DNA of 64,000 bases from Areca catechu (lineage: Eukaryota; Streptophyta; Magnoliopsida; Arecales; Arecaceae): contig CM038038.1 of the NCBI GenBank assembly GCA_021397845.1, positions 68,246,748-68,310,747 of the forward strand, in the 5' to 3' direction. Numbering within the stretch: the stretch's first letter is position 1; every line of letters starts with the position of its first letter. Positions 1 through 10,489 of this stretch are shown here, in pieces. The notes beneath the pieces are model-generated. The model did no database searches. It had not been told where the DNA came from and was given only the letters and a program-made list of their open reading frames with translations. Position numbers and translations under genes: made by a program.

Positions 1-477
1 TGGGGGGTAGGCGTTGTAGCCCGCTGGCTCACTAGCGGAGCCCTGAATGCTGGCAAACCGGCAGGCAAACTCTGCAAGCTTGCGTTCATGTTACTCCAGG
101 CGCCTTTCCGTCGCGCGCCTGACGGCTTCATCAGTGGACCCCTCCGCCGAAGGAGACGGAGAAGGTGACGTGGATGCATGGCACCCGTGGCGAAGGGTCT
201 TGCTTTTCTTGCCTCGGTGGGGTCTGGGCACCTCCCGCCCAAGGTTTGGTGAGCGGCTCTCCCTGTTGGCAGAGCCGGCTCGTTGTCTTTTCGTCAGAGC
301 TTGATGGCTGCCCCGGTTGTCGGTGGTGGCCCGCGATTGCGATGGCCTTCCTTGGAAGGAGCGCAGGCTGTCGCGGGGAGCTGTGGCATGGGCCGCTGGG
401 GTCCTTGGCTGCTGGTGGGTAGCCACGGACCGTTGCTGGTGTTGAAGCTGGTGCACTATCGTGGCAAGGACTTGCAT
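1..477 (-). pseudogene. gag: gag N-terminal fragment of element G
   Basis: The minus-strand frame starts at an ATG at 477-475, about 210 nt inside the LTR, with an in-frame stop just upstream. The first residues are MQVLATIVHQLQHQQ, Gln/His-rich and probably helical. A basic, Ser/Pro-rich stretch follows, then an Arg/Glu-rich helical part ending ATERRLE. A TAA stop interrupts the frame at 93-91, after which the same frame stays open to the window edge (HERKLAEFACRF...). One point mutation therefore seems to break an otherwise continuous gag. Function in the family: capsid/nucleocapsid of the retrotransposon particle. No zinc knuckle is visible because the frame leaves the window. A second overlapping minus-strand frame (688-131) is open but shows no gag features; it may be a by-product of high GC. 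Confidence 0.5.
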
Positions 478-675
478 CTGCTATGCAAGTGCAGTTAGCT
501 GGGCTTCTGGTGGAGGTGGCTAGATCGGAGCGGGTGGCTCCACTTCTTGGTGGTGCGGGTTCCCTCGAGAGGGGGAGTCCCCCGCACGACTGGTGGAAGC
601 TTCCCTTGCCCTTGTCGTCACCATCCTCCCGCCTGGCTCGTCTGTGAAGAGATGGAGGGTTAATCCGCCCCCCTT

Positions 676-690
676 CCTGGCGCGCCAATC
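676..690 (-). other. Putative primer-binding region of element G
   Basis: Directly inside the minus-strand LTR end lies GATTGGCGCGCCAGG. A TTGGCGCGCCAGG-type sequence at this position recurs in plant Ty3/gypsy elements. It fixes the element as minus-strand. I did not match it to a specific tRNA. Confidence 0.5.
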
Positions 691-2206
691 TGTTGCCGTT
701 GGGACCGTCATGGCCCGTAGCTACTGCCGGCGTCGGAGTGCGCTCCCTTCATTGCCGGTCAGTCCTCTGCTCCTGGACTTGCAAAACAGGGGTTAGTGAC
801 CCGAGCCGGGATTTCCGGTGGGGGCACTCCGACGATCAAGTCAGTGACGATCCAGGGGAACATATCCTCCCGGTCGAGCCCCTCTTAATGGACTCCGCAC
901 TAGGAGGAGTGAAAGATGTGTGGAAGCGAAAACGTAGCAGGGGGAGACTAATAGCAGGGACAGAGGGGTTCCCTATTCCTCCGCTTCTCCTTGTTTCCCT
1001 CATTTTTCCTCAGCTGTGATTTTGGTGGTGGCGCTTTGCCCTCTTGGTCGATCTTGCGCTTGTGTTGGTTGTGTATTGATGTTGTTACCTCTCCCCCTTT
1101 TTTAGGGGTGTTGACTGTTCTTTGTAGTTGAAAATTGGTCGTTTGGAGCTTGCCTCGCGATCCTCGCTGGGCTCGCAGGTGCGTGCGGCAGGATTCCGTG
1201 TCGTAGACGAGACGCCTTCTTGACAGGTGGTAGGCGAAGCTTCTATTTGTTCTGACATCCTCTCCTGTCGCTTCATTCCGGGAAGTTTGCCAAAGCCTCG
1301 ATCTGGGGGTCACCGCCCTAGGGGTTCGTGCTTTCTGGCTGGCCCATCCTCCTGGAAGTACGGTCAGGCAGATAGTCATGGCAGCATGGGAGGCGCCGCT
1401 CCGTAGTCCTCGGGCGGCTAGCCAGTGTCCTGGGATGGCAGGGCTTGCTCCGGTCTGGATGCTCCGAGCTCGTGTGGTCACCTTGATGAAGAGTGCGAGC
1501 CCGGTCTAGAGGGTGCACGCTCGGAGAGGCTCCACATCGGTGGGTGAGCACTGAGCTCGACCTCGACCGCAGGGCACTAGCCTTCGAGGGTCTTGCTCTG
1601 GAGGGCGGATGATGGACCCGGTCCAGAGGGTGCACGCTCGGAGAGGCTCCATATCGGTGGGTGAGCGCTGAGCTCGACCTCGATCGCAGGGCACTAGCCT
1701 CCGAGGATCTCGCTCTGGAGGGTGGAGGACGGATCCAGTCCAGAGGGCGCGCGCTCGGAGAGGCTCCACATTGGCAGGTGAGCGCTGAGCTCGACCTCAA
1801 CCGCAGGGCACTAGCCACCGAGGGTCTCACTCTGGAGAGCGGAGGACGGATCCGGTCCATAGGGCGCGCGCTCGGAGAGGCTCCACATCGATGGGTGAGC
1901 GCTGAGCTCGACCTCGACCGCAGGGCACTAGCCTTCGAGGGTTCGCTCTAGAGGGCGGTGGACAGTTCCGACCTAGGTGTCCCGAGCTTACGGGCGTGAC
2001 CTGGCGGAGGACGGCTCCGGCCTAGGTGTCCCGAGCTTGCGGGCGTGACCTGGTGGAGGACGGAGCTCGGCCCGTCGCCTTGAAAGGGCTCAGCTCAGAT
2101 CGGCAAAGTGGTCCTGGCTGGGGTGTCGCCTTGGCGTCCGTCGTGGTGGTCTTCTTCAATGTGGCGCCTGTCAGCTACCCACGTCAGCGGTCTCGCCACA
2201 TCAACA
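691..2206 (-). mobile_element. 5' LTR of Ty3/gypsy element G
   Basis: The LTR is about 1.5 kb with short terminal inverted repeats: the plus strand begins TGTTG and ends CAACA. It is GC-rich, unlike the AT-rich sequence from 2207 onward, which marks a clear insertion boundary. Its centre is a 117-bp tandem repeat array. The partner LTR is outside the window, so a target-site duplication cannot be checked; the flanking five bases on the right are CCTAA. A plus-strand frame at 1661-1951 and minus-strand frames at 1506-1860 are open only because the repeat period is a multiple of three. Confidence 0.65.
1499..1957. repeat. 117-bp tandem repeat, about four copies, inside the G LTR
   Basis: Units beginning AGAGGG(T/C)GC(A/G)CGCTCGG start at 1508, 1625, 1742 and 1859, an exact 117-bp spacing. 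Each unit carries GAGAGGCTCCACAT, a GAGCTCGACCTC block and a GCAGGGCACTAGCC block. Copies differ by scattered substitutions. After about 1957 a shorter decayed repeat (GTGTCCCGAGCTT(A/G)CGGGCGTGACCTGG, seen twice near 1977 and 2025) follows. Confidence 0.9.
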
Positions 2207-4468
2207 CCTAATAAATCATAATTTTAGGATTATAGAGGAATACTTGGAGTGCTATACTCCTTAATTTTCACAAGGTACACAAGTATATGCCCTCCAGAGA
2301 TGATCCTCATAGGAACTGGACCAAGGAAGCATTCCTATCGAGCTTGTTTATTTGACTAGGATTCTTCCTTGCAGCCTTTCTTCACTTAGCGACCTTTTTT
2401 CCTTTGCTAGATCCCTACTCTCCTGTAAGGCACTCAAAGATCTCTCTAAATTCTTTTTTAGAATTTGATTATCCCTCGTATATCTCTTTCTAGGCTCTAG
2501 TTTAAAATGACAAGCCTTGTCTTAAAGAAGATTTTCATCCTAAAGAAAGAAGAGAGATAGAAAGGATTTCTTTCGGATGTTTTGGCATCAGAATATCGAT
2601 ACCTATATATAATGAATGAGAGGATGCTTGATAAACCTTTTCCTCAATCCTTGATCTGATTTTATAATGATAAGATAAGACCCTTCAAACAGTTCTTTAG
2701 GTGAAAGGTTTTATCTTGATATGTCATATCATTGTGCCAAGAGATATATATATGTGTCTCTTCAATTTTTCAGCAAAATTTTCACTTGTCATATGGCAAG
2801 TTATCGGTCAAAATTTGGTTAAGGGACGTGGAATTCCAAAGGATGTATCGGAGAACTAGAAGCCTTCAAACAGAAGGATTTATGGATTTATAATTATGTG
2901 CCAAACATGAAGGGATGCGTCCCTTCAATTTGCGCGCCACCTTTTTCATATCAAATGCCATGTTTTGACCGTTTAAACCCAATCCAAATGGGCATGGCGA
3001 TAAGGGAGAGAGGCCTAGCACTTATTTGGAATAGGTGATTAAGTAGTAGAAGGATTTTTGATCTTTTCTGTGCCCCTTAATCTTGGTGCACGCTAATAAG
3101 GTGCCAAGAGTCCAATCCCATTTGGACTCTTCCATAATCCATGGATAATATTCAATAAATTTTAAATAAATATAGTTACATGCTATCCTAATTAGGACTC
3201 AACCTAATCTAAGTTTCATTTAAATTAGTTAGCCCAAATAGAAAGTAAACTGACCCAATTGAATTGGGTTATGAGTTAGGCTAGTATGCATATGCTAGTA
3301 TACAAATTAGCTAGCCTATTAGGATCCAATGATCCTAACCAAAATCCAGTTGACTTCCTTGGCCAATTCCCTAGCATGTGTGATCTTTTGGGCTCCTCAT
3401 CTAGCCAGCAGTAGGTCTAGGTCCAAGTTGTTTCGATCCGATCAAAATCGATTGACCTAATTAGATCAAATCGAGCTGATCCAAATTATCAATTTGAATC
3501 AATTTTCAAATTGACTCATGAATCCAATCAATTTGATTAATGAAAACTTACAAGACATGATTAACATCTAGCAATGTATCATGCCTACCTAGAAGATGAG
3601 AAATCTGGTAAAAATTATCAAAATATCTTTCAATGGAAAGTTATCGTGTAATTTAATCCTTCGATCTTCCTTTATCCCGAATAAGTGATGGGTACGAAGA
3701 ATTGTCGAACCCTAGTACTTAATTCTTTCGAATCTCAATTCGATAATGAAGACTCGATTGATGAAAGATTAGAAATCCTTTCTAATCTCATCCTGCTTTG
3801 ATCAAAGTCTTTTTAAGTCAACAATAGAAGAGATTATATGGGATAAGTCCTCCTCTTACTAGGAGTGATCAATTCCTTGTTGATTCACTCACATTCTTTA
3901 TGCATAATTCACCATATCCAAGAATACTCTGTACATGACTTTTATCGTAAATGAGTATGAACCTAAATATGGTTTTATGTACATATGGAACCATGGTGAT
4001 CTCAGGTCTAAGGATCATTTGTACAACTTTATTATGAGAACCATCTTTTGACACATAGTAAGATCTTCATAAGATGTTCTCAAGGCAGATTAGTTCAGTG
4101 AACTTATACCCTAATAGTATCTACATCTTTTTATTAGTGTTCCTACACAAGTGGCTATGAGACCAACCATCCTTTCTATTGAGCATATATAGAATGTGCT
4201 AGTCTTTCCAGAAATATCAATTCCCGAATCGATGATCCAACTAGTAACATTTTAGATTATGATTTATAAAAACTTAGGTCTCACTGTTATGATCTCCATC
4301 ATAACTCTAATTTCATTGTCCTAATCCATGGATTCATCATGATCTTGATAAGATGCAGTAGTATGATGAATCAACAATTATTTTTTATTAATAAATAATA
4401 TCATGCATAAGTTGGAATATTATAGAAATGTTTATACAAAAATTGGCTTTTAGGATATAATTCTTTTA
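2207..4468 (-). mobile_element. 3' LTR of minus-strand Ty1/copia element M (copy R1)
   Basis: This AT-rich block recurs, diverged but collinear, at 11467-13229 plus 23882-24239 and, more distantly, at about 27511-29128. On the minus strand the right end reads TAAAAGAATTATATCC, matching TGAAAGAATTATGCCC of the second copy, with the terminal TG decayed. It is preceded on that strand by a purine-rich tract and by RNase H, so it is the 3' LTR. The left end is cut by element G, so the rest should lie left of G, outside the window. Small open frames inside are not coding. Confidence 0.75.
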
Positions 4469-4485
4469 ATCTTCCACTTGCACTA
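4469..4485 (-). other. Polypurine tract of element M
   Basis: On the minus strand, GTGCAAGTGGAAGATT lies immediately before the LTR start. A purine-rich GTGCAAGTGGGAGA-like tract at this spot is usual for this copia group and primes plus-strand DNA synthesis. Confidence 0.65.
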
Positions 4486-6098
4486 AAGTCAATCACTCTT
4501 GTATCTTATACCCATATAATCTAAGTGGCAATTACATTGCTGCTACAGTAGTGCTTTAGTGAATGTGCCTGCTATGTTCTTTGTATCTACTCGTTCGATG
4601 ATAATATCTTGTCTTTTTATGATATCTCAAACAAGATGGAAGTATCTTAGGATATGCTTGGATTTTTTATGAGACCTTGATTCTTTAGCTTGCGCAACAG
4701 CTCTAGTATTGTTACAATAAAGTGGCATCGGTTATTGTATAGCAGTCCAATTCCATGATGAATTTTTTTCACACAGCTATCTTTACGGTTTTACTTGTAG
4801 TTATGTACTTTACCTCAGTAATTGAGTCAACTATAGTTTGTTGCTTTATACTCTTCTAACTCATTGCACCACCATATAGGATGAAGACATACTCTAATAT
4901 GGATTTGTTATCATCTGGATTTGATTGAAAACTAGAATCAGTATATTCTTTTAGTTTCAACTCTGATCCATCATATATTAGAAAAATATCTTTAGTCCTC
5001 AGGTATTTAAGAATGTTTTTCATAGCTTTCTAATGATTCTCTCCTAGTCAGCTTAGAACTTGCTATGTCCAAGGCATACGCAACATCAGGTTTGGTACAT
5101 AACATGGCATACATAATTGATCCTACAGCCAAAGCATAAGGAATCAAACTCATCCTCTCTATCTTCTGCGTATCTTATGAGACATCTTCTTGGAGAGATG
5201 TATGTCTTGATTCATGGGCAAGTAACATCTCTTACTTTTTTCATGTTGAATCTCTTCAACACTAAGTTAATGTACCTGGATTGGGATAAGCTTAGCATCC
5301 TATTAGATCTATTTATATAGATGTTTATACCCAGTATATATGATGCATCTTCTAAATCCTTCATAGAAAACTGCTTTGACAGGCAAGACTTAACCGATTG
5401 CAATATTGATATATATTTCCAATGTGAGTATGCCATCAACATATAAAATCAAGAAAACAAGTGCACTCCCATTGGTCTTCTTATACACACGGTTCATCCA
5501 CATTCTTGATGAAACCAAATTCTTTGATCATCTCATCAAAGTGGATATTCCAACTCTTCGATGCTCGCTTCAATTCATAAATAGATTTCTTAAGCATGCA
5601 TATTTGGTTTGGTCTCTCACTTGAGACAAACTCCTCTAGCTATGATATGTAGATTTCTTTCTCAATATATCCATTAAGGAAAGCAGTCTTTACATCCATT
5701 TGTCAGATCTCATAGTCATAGTATGCAGTTATGACAAGCAATATGCAAATGGATTTGAGCATGGTTGCTAGTGAAAAAGTTTTATCATAGTCAATGCCAT
5801 GCCTTTGTCTGAAATCTTTTGCCACCAGCATGGTCTTGTAGTTTTTACTTGACCATCTGCTCCTATTTTCTTCTTGAAGATCCATTTATATCTAATTTGG
5901 TTTACTCCCTCAGGTGGATCAACTAATATCCAAACTGGATTAGGGAACATGGAGATCATCTCAGATTTCATGGCTTCCAGCCATTTATCAGAGTCTCCAC
6001 TGATGATAGCTTTCGTATAGGTCATAAGATCATCATCTTGTATGATACTGGCTTCATTATCTTCCTAATGACAAAATCATATATGAGAGGTACACTTC
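4486..6098 (-). pseudogene. pol: Ty1/copia pol remnant (RT to RNase H) of element M
   Basis: Read right to left. Near 6000-5870 the RT start shows KWLEAMKSEM, WILVDPPEGVNQI and YKWIFKKKIGADGQVK. At 5830-5650 come LVAKDFRQRHGIDYD and MDVKTAFLNGYIEKEIYI. At about 5450 the catalytic box reads YVDG instead of YVDD. At 5370-5212 follow QFSMKDLEDASYILGINIY and MLSLSQSRYINLVLKRF. RNase H residues YCNNTRAVAQAKE and KSKHILRYFHLV lie around 4720-4600. Stops and frameshifts break every segment. The RT resembles that of element F in this window more than the Sirevirus RTs. The 5' half of pol and gag are absent because element A interrupts the sequence at 6099. Confidence 0.8.
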
Positions 6099-7374
6099 TG
6101 TTGATTTCTGGAATGATTTTGATGATAATAAAATATTGGAGCATGCATTTGATATCGGCTCTTTTCAAATATTTAAGAAGATTTTGTAGGATGTTTTAAA
6201 TGGACAATTATTCATCCTACAATTCTGAGATCATTGTAATATATCAATATATTCAAGAAAAAGTTTCATGTATTTAAGAATCCTAGGTAAATTTGTTTGT
6301 ATATTCATGTAAAAAGGGTCAAATTAATGTAATTCTAAATTTAAAGATCTTAGAAGTTGTTTAGAGGTTGTTTGGATGAGGTTTGAAGTTGTTTGGAAGC
6401 TTTTGAAGAAGTTTTACTCAAGCCGACTCAACCAAGAGCTAATACATTTTCTTTTGGCATGGCATAGAAATTTCATGATACAGTCATCCGAGTCGACTCA
6501 AGGAAGAATAGAGCTAACTCCTTTGGAATAAAGAAAAGCTAGTTCTGAGAACACAGTCATCTGAGCCGACTCGAAGTCTACGAGTCGACTCGAATCCCAA
6601 CTTTTGAATAGTAATGGCTAGTTCCAGAATTCAAATTTCTTGAAGAAAAAGCTTTTTCAATGGCTAGTTTTCGATTTCCAAGGAATTCTAGTGGTTATAT
6701 TCACATGGGAACACTTCAAGGAGATATAAATGAAGGATTTAAGTGAAGAAAAAGAAGGTTTTCAAGTTTTGAATATTCTAAGTGTCTTTCAAGGGAAGAA
6801 TACTCAAGTTCTTCAACTACTTTCTATCAACTTCTTGAATTATTCTTTGAGGAATTAAGTGAGCCTTAAAGAACATTGAAAAAGCAATCAAGAAAGCTTC
6901 ATTAAGAGCTTCAATTGCAACCATCCAACATTTTTTGGTTTGTCTTTGTGTTGCTTCTTTTGATACTCTTTTTGAGTTGTTTCAAGTATAGCAGGTGGCT
7001 GTAATTTGTGAATTATTTTTAGATTTTTGATGAGCATTGAAAATCAAGTTGGGTTGTTAGTGAGCCCAGGAAAACTAATATTGTATTGGGTTTTGGATTG
7101 TGAGTCTGTAGGAAAACATTCCGGATGTATTCGGGAAGAATATAGTGGAAATCCCAAGAATGCATCTTGGATAGTGGACGTAGGAGCTGGGTTGCTCCGA
7201 ACCATTCTAAATTTGTAGTGTTTGTGGTTATTCTTATCTTTGCATACTCATTTGCTTCTGCATATAATACTTTATATACTTCACTTATCACACAGTTTTT
7301 AAAAGGCACATACTTGTTAAAATTATTTTCGAATCCAATTTACCCCCCTCTTGGGTTTGGCCAACCGGGCAACA
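6099..7374 (+). mobile_element. 5' LTR of element A
   Basis: It starts TGTTGATTTC and ends CCGGGCAACA, directly followed by the initiator-Met-type PBS; length 1276 bp. The 3' end contains the CCCCTCTTGGGTT stretch found at the LTR ends of S and C. The central part holds GAGTCGACTC/GAGCCGACTC motifs (about 6425-6595), including the perfect palindrome CGAGTCGACTCG at 6581-6592. Repeated palindromes in the upstream LTR are a reported Sirevirus trait. Open frames near 7019-7309 are LTR sequence, not genes. Confidence 0.85.
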
Positions 7375-7376
7375 AG

Positions 7377-7389
7377 TGGTATCAGAGCC
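7377..7389 (+). other. Primer-binding site of element A
   Basis: TGGTATCAGAGCC begins two bases after the LTR. It is complementary to the 3' end of initiator methionine tRNA, the usual primer of plant copia elements. This is the best preserved copia PBS in the window. Confidence 0.9.
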
Positions 7390-7429
7390 ACGTCTCAGTG
7401 CCATTAATCTAATGCTTAATAGAAGTTTA

Positions 7430-8152
7430 ATGGCAATCCAAATGAGCACCTCTTTGGTCGAAGGTCAATCAAGTAATAGACCTTCATTATTCACCGGCAC
7501 CAATTATACTTATTGGAAGGCAAGAATGAAAATTTATATTCAAGCTATTGATTTTCAATTATGGAAGATAATTTTGAAAGGACCTCAGATATCTATTAAG
7601 AAATTTGATGGCATAGACATCTTAAAATCGGAAGAGAAATGTGATGAATATGACATGAAAATGGATGAACTAAATGCTAAAGCCATGAACCTTCTTTATT
7701 GTGCTTTGGATGCTAATGATTTTAATTGGATTTTCACTTGCACTTCGGCAAAGAAAATTTGGGATAAACTACAAGTTATCCATGAAGGCACAATACAAGT
7801 TAAGACCTCCAAAATTAATATTTTTGTGCACAATTATGAGCTTTTCAAAATGGAACCAAGTGAAACAATATTTGAAATGTTTGCTAGATTTGTAGATATT
7901 ATTAATAGTTTGAAAAGTCTTGGCAGAGTATATTCTAATGTTGATATTGTCCAAAAGATACTTAAATATTTACCAGATAAATGGGATTCCAAGGTTACTG
8001 CAATTCAAGAGGCCAAGGACTTAAACATATTCCCACTTGAACTTCTTGGTTCTTTAATTACACATGATCTAACAATGCAGTGCCATAGCGAAGATGATAA
8101 CAAGAAAAAGAAATCTATAGCATTCAAGGTTGCAACTGAAATTAAGAAGTAA
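7430..8152 (+). pseudogene. gag: gag (capsid part) of element A
   Basis: The ATG at 7430 (MAIQMSTSLVEGQ) matches the gag starts of S (14840) and C (41460), so it is preferred over the frame's upstream extension to 7376. The frame runs 240 codons to TAA. Landmarks are RPSLFTGTNYTYWKARM, then KKIWDKLQVIHEGT, SETIFEMFARFVDIINSLKS and KYLPDKWDSKVTAIQEAKDL, the helical capsid region of Sirevirus gag (UBN2-like). It stops before the zinc knuckle; in S the homologous region continues. It would form the particle shell. The longest clean gag stretch among the Sireviruses here, but truncated relative to the family. Confidence 0.8.
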
Positions 8153-9118
8153 GAGAAGAAGAAAGCCCCTCCTCTAATGAAGAACTAGGAGATGATGTCA
8201 CAGTCCTAGTCATGAGGAAATTTAGGATATTTATAGGCAGAAGAAAGTCAAGGTATTGGAGGAAGCACCTTGGTAAAGGTGAGCAAAGTAAAGAGAAGGA
8301 GAAAGATGAAGATAAAAAAAAGGAGTAACAATTCATAAGCTATGAATGCAAAAAGTCGAGACACAACCGTTTAGAGTATCCTGCATTGAAAAAGAAGAAA
8401 GCCATGATGGCTACATGAAGCGATAGCGATGAATCTACTTCAAATAAAGAGGAAGGGACATTAAAGTCGGCAAACATATATCTAATGGGTCTAGAAGATG
8501 AGGTAACATCTACTGAACCCACTGATAAATTTACTTATGATGAATTACATACTTTTTTTTATGAACTTTTGACTGAATATAAGAAAGCTGGTTTGAAAAT
8601 TAAATCATAAAAAATAATTATGATACATTATTGAAAGAAAAGGATGGAATTTCAGAAAAGAATAATCTATTACAAAAGGAATTAATTAGTGTTTCTGAAA
8701 AATGCAAAGTGTTGCAAACTGAAAAAGATGAATGTTTTGAAAAGAATAAGAGTTTGCAAAATGAAATGAATAGACTCAAATCTCTTATTGATAAATTAAT
8801 TTTAAGTTCTAACAAACTTGAGTTAATTTTGAAAAAATAAAGGATATCTAACAATAAAGCTGGAATTGGGTATAATTCATTGCACACAAACAAGTTTTTA
8901 GCTTCACAACATTATGCATTAAAGTTTTCAATATCCATTTCTTTTCAAAAGTCAAAAATAACCTATTTTTATTATAATGGGGTTAGACATAAAGCTAATG
9001 AATGTAATTTGAGATGGAAGAATAAAAATAAAGTGAAAAAGATTTGGGTTCCTAAAGGAATCACAGTTACTAACCATCAAGGATCCAAGAAAGCTTGGAT
9101 ACCTAAAAATTTAACTTG
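8153..9118 (+). pseudogene. gag: gag C-terminal remnant of A: zinc knuckles and coiled coil
   Basis: Frames alternate across this stretch. A degenerate first zinc knuckle lies at about 8341-8385 (YECKKSRHNRLEY; the first and last Cys are lost). A 69-codon heptad-rich segment at 8631-8840 (EKNNLLQKELI, EKNKSLQNEMNRL) predicts a coiled coil. A second knuckle-like motif at about 8965-9010 (YFYYNGVRHKANEC) keeps only the last His and Cys. It is followed by KIWVPKGITVTN and GSKKAWIPK, a segment also seen in S, B and C just before the protease. Confidence 0.65.
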
Positions 9119-9520
9119 ATTATTTTGTAGGAATGCCTTGTAGCCCAAAATTTAAAGAAGAGATGGTATCTAGATAGCGGTTGTTCAAGATATATGACGG
9201 GTGATAAAGATCAATTCACCATCCTTGAAATGAAAGATGATGGAATGGTAACATTTGGTGATAATGGCAAGGAAAAAATCAATGGAATTGGTAAGATCAA
9301 AAGAACCCCTTTTACTTATATTGAAAATATATTGCTAGTAGACAAATTAAAGCATAATTTATTGAGTATTAGTCAGTTATGTAATAAAGGCTTCAAAGTT
9401 GTATTTGAATCTTCATTGCATATAGTAACTAGCTCTCTTGATTAAAGCATTTTATTTATTGGTCATATACTTGAAAATATCTATATTGTAGATTTGAATG
9501 ATCTAGCAATGTCAAGTAGT
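9119..9520 (+). pseudogene. pol: Protease region of element A
   Basis: The catalytic signature WYLDSG lies at 9164-9181 with the active Asp at 9173-9175, followed by YMTGDKDQF. Further on come GDNGKEKINGIGKI and LVDKLKHNLLSISQLC, the standard copia PR and PR-INT linker. The frame from 9194 ends at a TAA at 9443-9445 within the linker. The enzyme is an aspartic protease that matures Gag-Pol. Confidence 0.8.
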
Positions 9521-10489
9521 ACAAGTCTAATGGCGTTGAATGCTAAAACCAAGGAATCTAGTTTACTTTGGCATATAAGATTAGGTCATGCTAGCATGCA
9601 TACTTTAGCCAATTTAATTTTCAAAGACTTAGTTAGAGGTTTATCTAAATTTAAAGTTGATTTTGATTATATTTGTGATGTATGACAAGATGATAAACAA
9701 ACTAGGAGAAGTTTTAAATCAAAAAATATTATTTCAACATCAAGACTCTTAGAACTGCTACACATGGACTTATTTGGATCAATTAAGACTACAAGCCTAG
9801 GAGGTATAAAATATAGACTTGTGATAGTAGATAATTTTTCATGATTTACTTGGATTTTGTTTCTTGCATGCAAAGATGAAGCTTTCAAAATTTTTCATAA
9901 ATTTCATAAAATTGTTTCAAATCAGAAAAATCTTTAAATTATTTTAATTAGAAGTGATAATGATATTGAATTTGAAAACCAATATTTTGAAGAATTTTAT
10001 ACAGAATATAGTATTGATCACAACTTTTCAGTTCCTAGAATACCATAACAAAATGGTATTGTGGAAAGGAAAAATAGAACATTGGAAGAGATGGCTCGAA
10101 TCATGTTGTGTGAAGGCAATCTTCCAAGGTATTTTTGAACAGAAGTTGTGAACACTGCTTGTTACATACTAAATCATATTTTGATTAGACTAATTTTGAA
10201 GAAAACCTTCCATGAGCTTTGGAATAATAGAAAACCAAATATTCATTATTTTCATGTTTTTGGATGTAAATGTTATATTTTAAACAATGGAAAAATTAAC
10301 TTAGATAAAATTGATGCAAAATCTGATCGAGGCATATTTTTTAAATATTCAACTATTAGTAAAGCATATAGAGTTTTCAACAAAAGAACTTTAACTGTTG
10401 AAAAATCTATTCATATTATTTTCGATGAGTCTAATCTCATATCTTCAATAAAAAAGAGTGTATTGATAATGATGCAGGTTCCTGAATGA
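9521..10489 (+). pseudogene. pol: Integrase of element A
   Basis: The pre-integrase and HHCC region starts LLWHIRLGHASMHTL (about 9565). The catalytic triad residues are visible: Asp in LLHMDLFGS (about 9760), Asp in IRSDNDIEFEN (about 9950) and Glu in VERKNRTLEEM (about 10065). The C-terminal part reads TACYILNHILI, HYFHVFGCKCYIL and SKAYRVFNKR. In-frame stops occur near 9683, 9842, 9937, 10046 and 10137. Integration activity is lost through nonsense mutations, although the triad itself survives. Confidence 0.8.

Larger units (their letters stand above)
1..690 (-). mobile_element. Element G: 5' internal region of a Ty3/gypsy retrotransposon
   Basis: This is the leader and start of gag of a minus-strand Ty3/gypsy element that runs off the left edge. 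Orientation follows from the neighbouring LTR: read on the minus strand it begins TGTTGATG and ends GGCAACA, and is followed at once by a GGCGCGCC-containing primer-site-like stretch and then by an open gag-like frame. The region is GC-rich and the plus-strand frames match nothing I recognise. The assignment rests on LTR layout and general gag composition, since no pol motif lies inside the window. Confidence 0.6.

Noticed and set aside
131..688. 185-codon minus-strand frame overlapping the gag start of G
   Set aside because: It is in a different frame from the helical gag start, spans the leader and PBS, and looks like a GC-driven open frame.
1661..1951. Plus-strand repetitive protein
   Set aside because: The reading frame persists only because the 117-bp repeat period is divisible by three; G is on the minus strand.
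7019..7412. Frames on both strands near the end of A's LTR
   Set aside because: They cross the U5 part of the LTR and the PBS; gag begins only at 7430.
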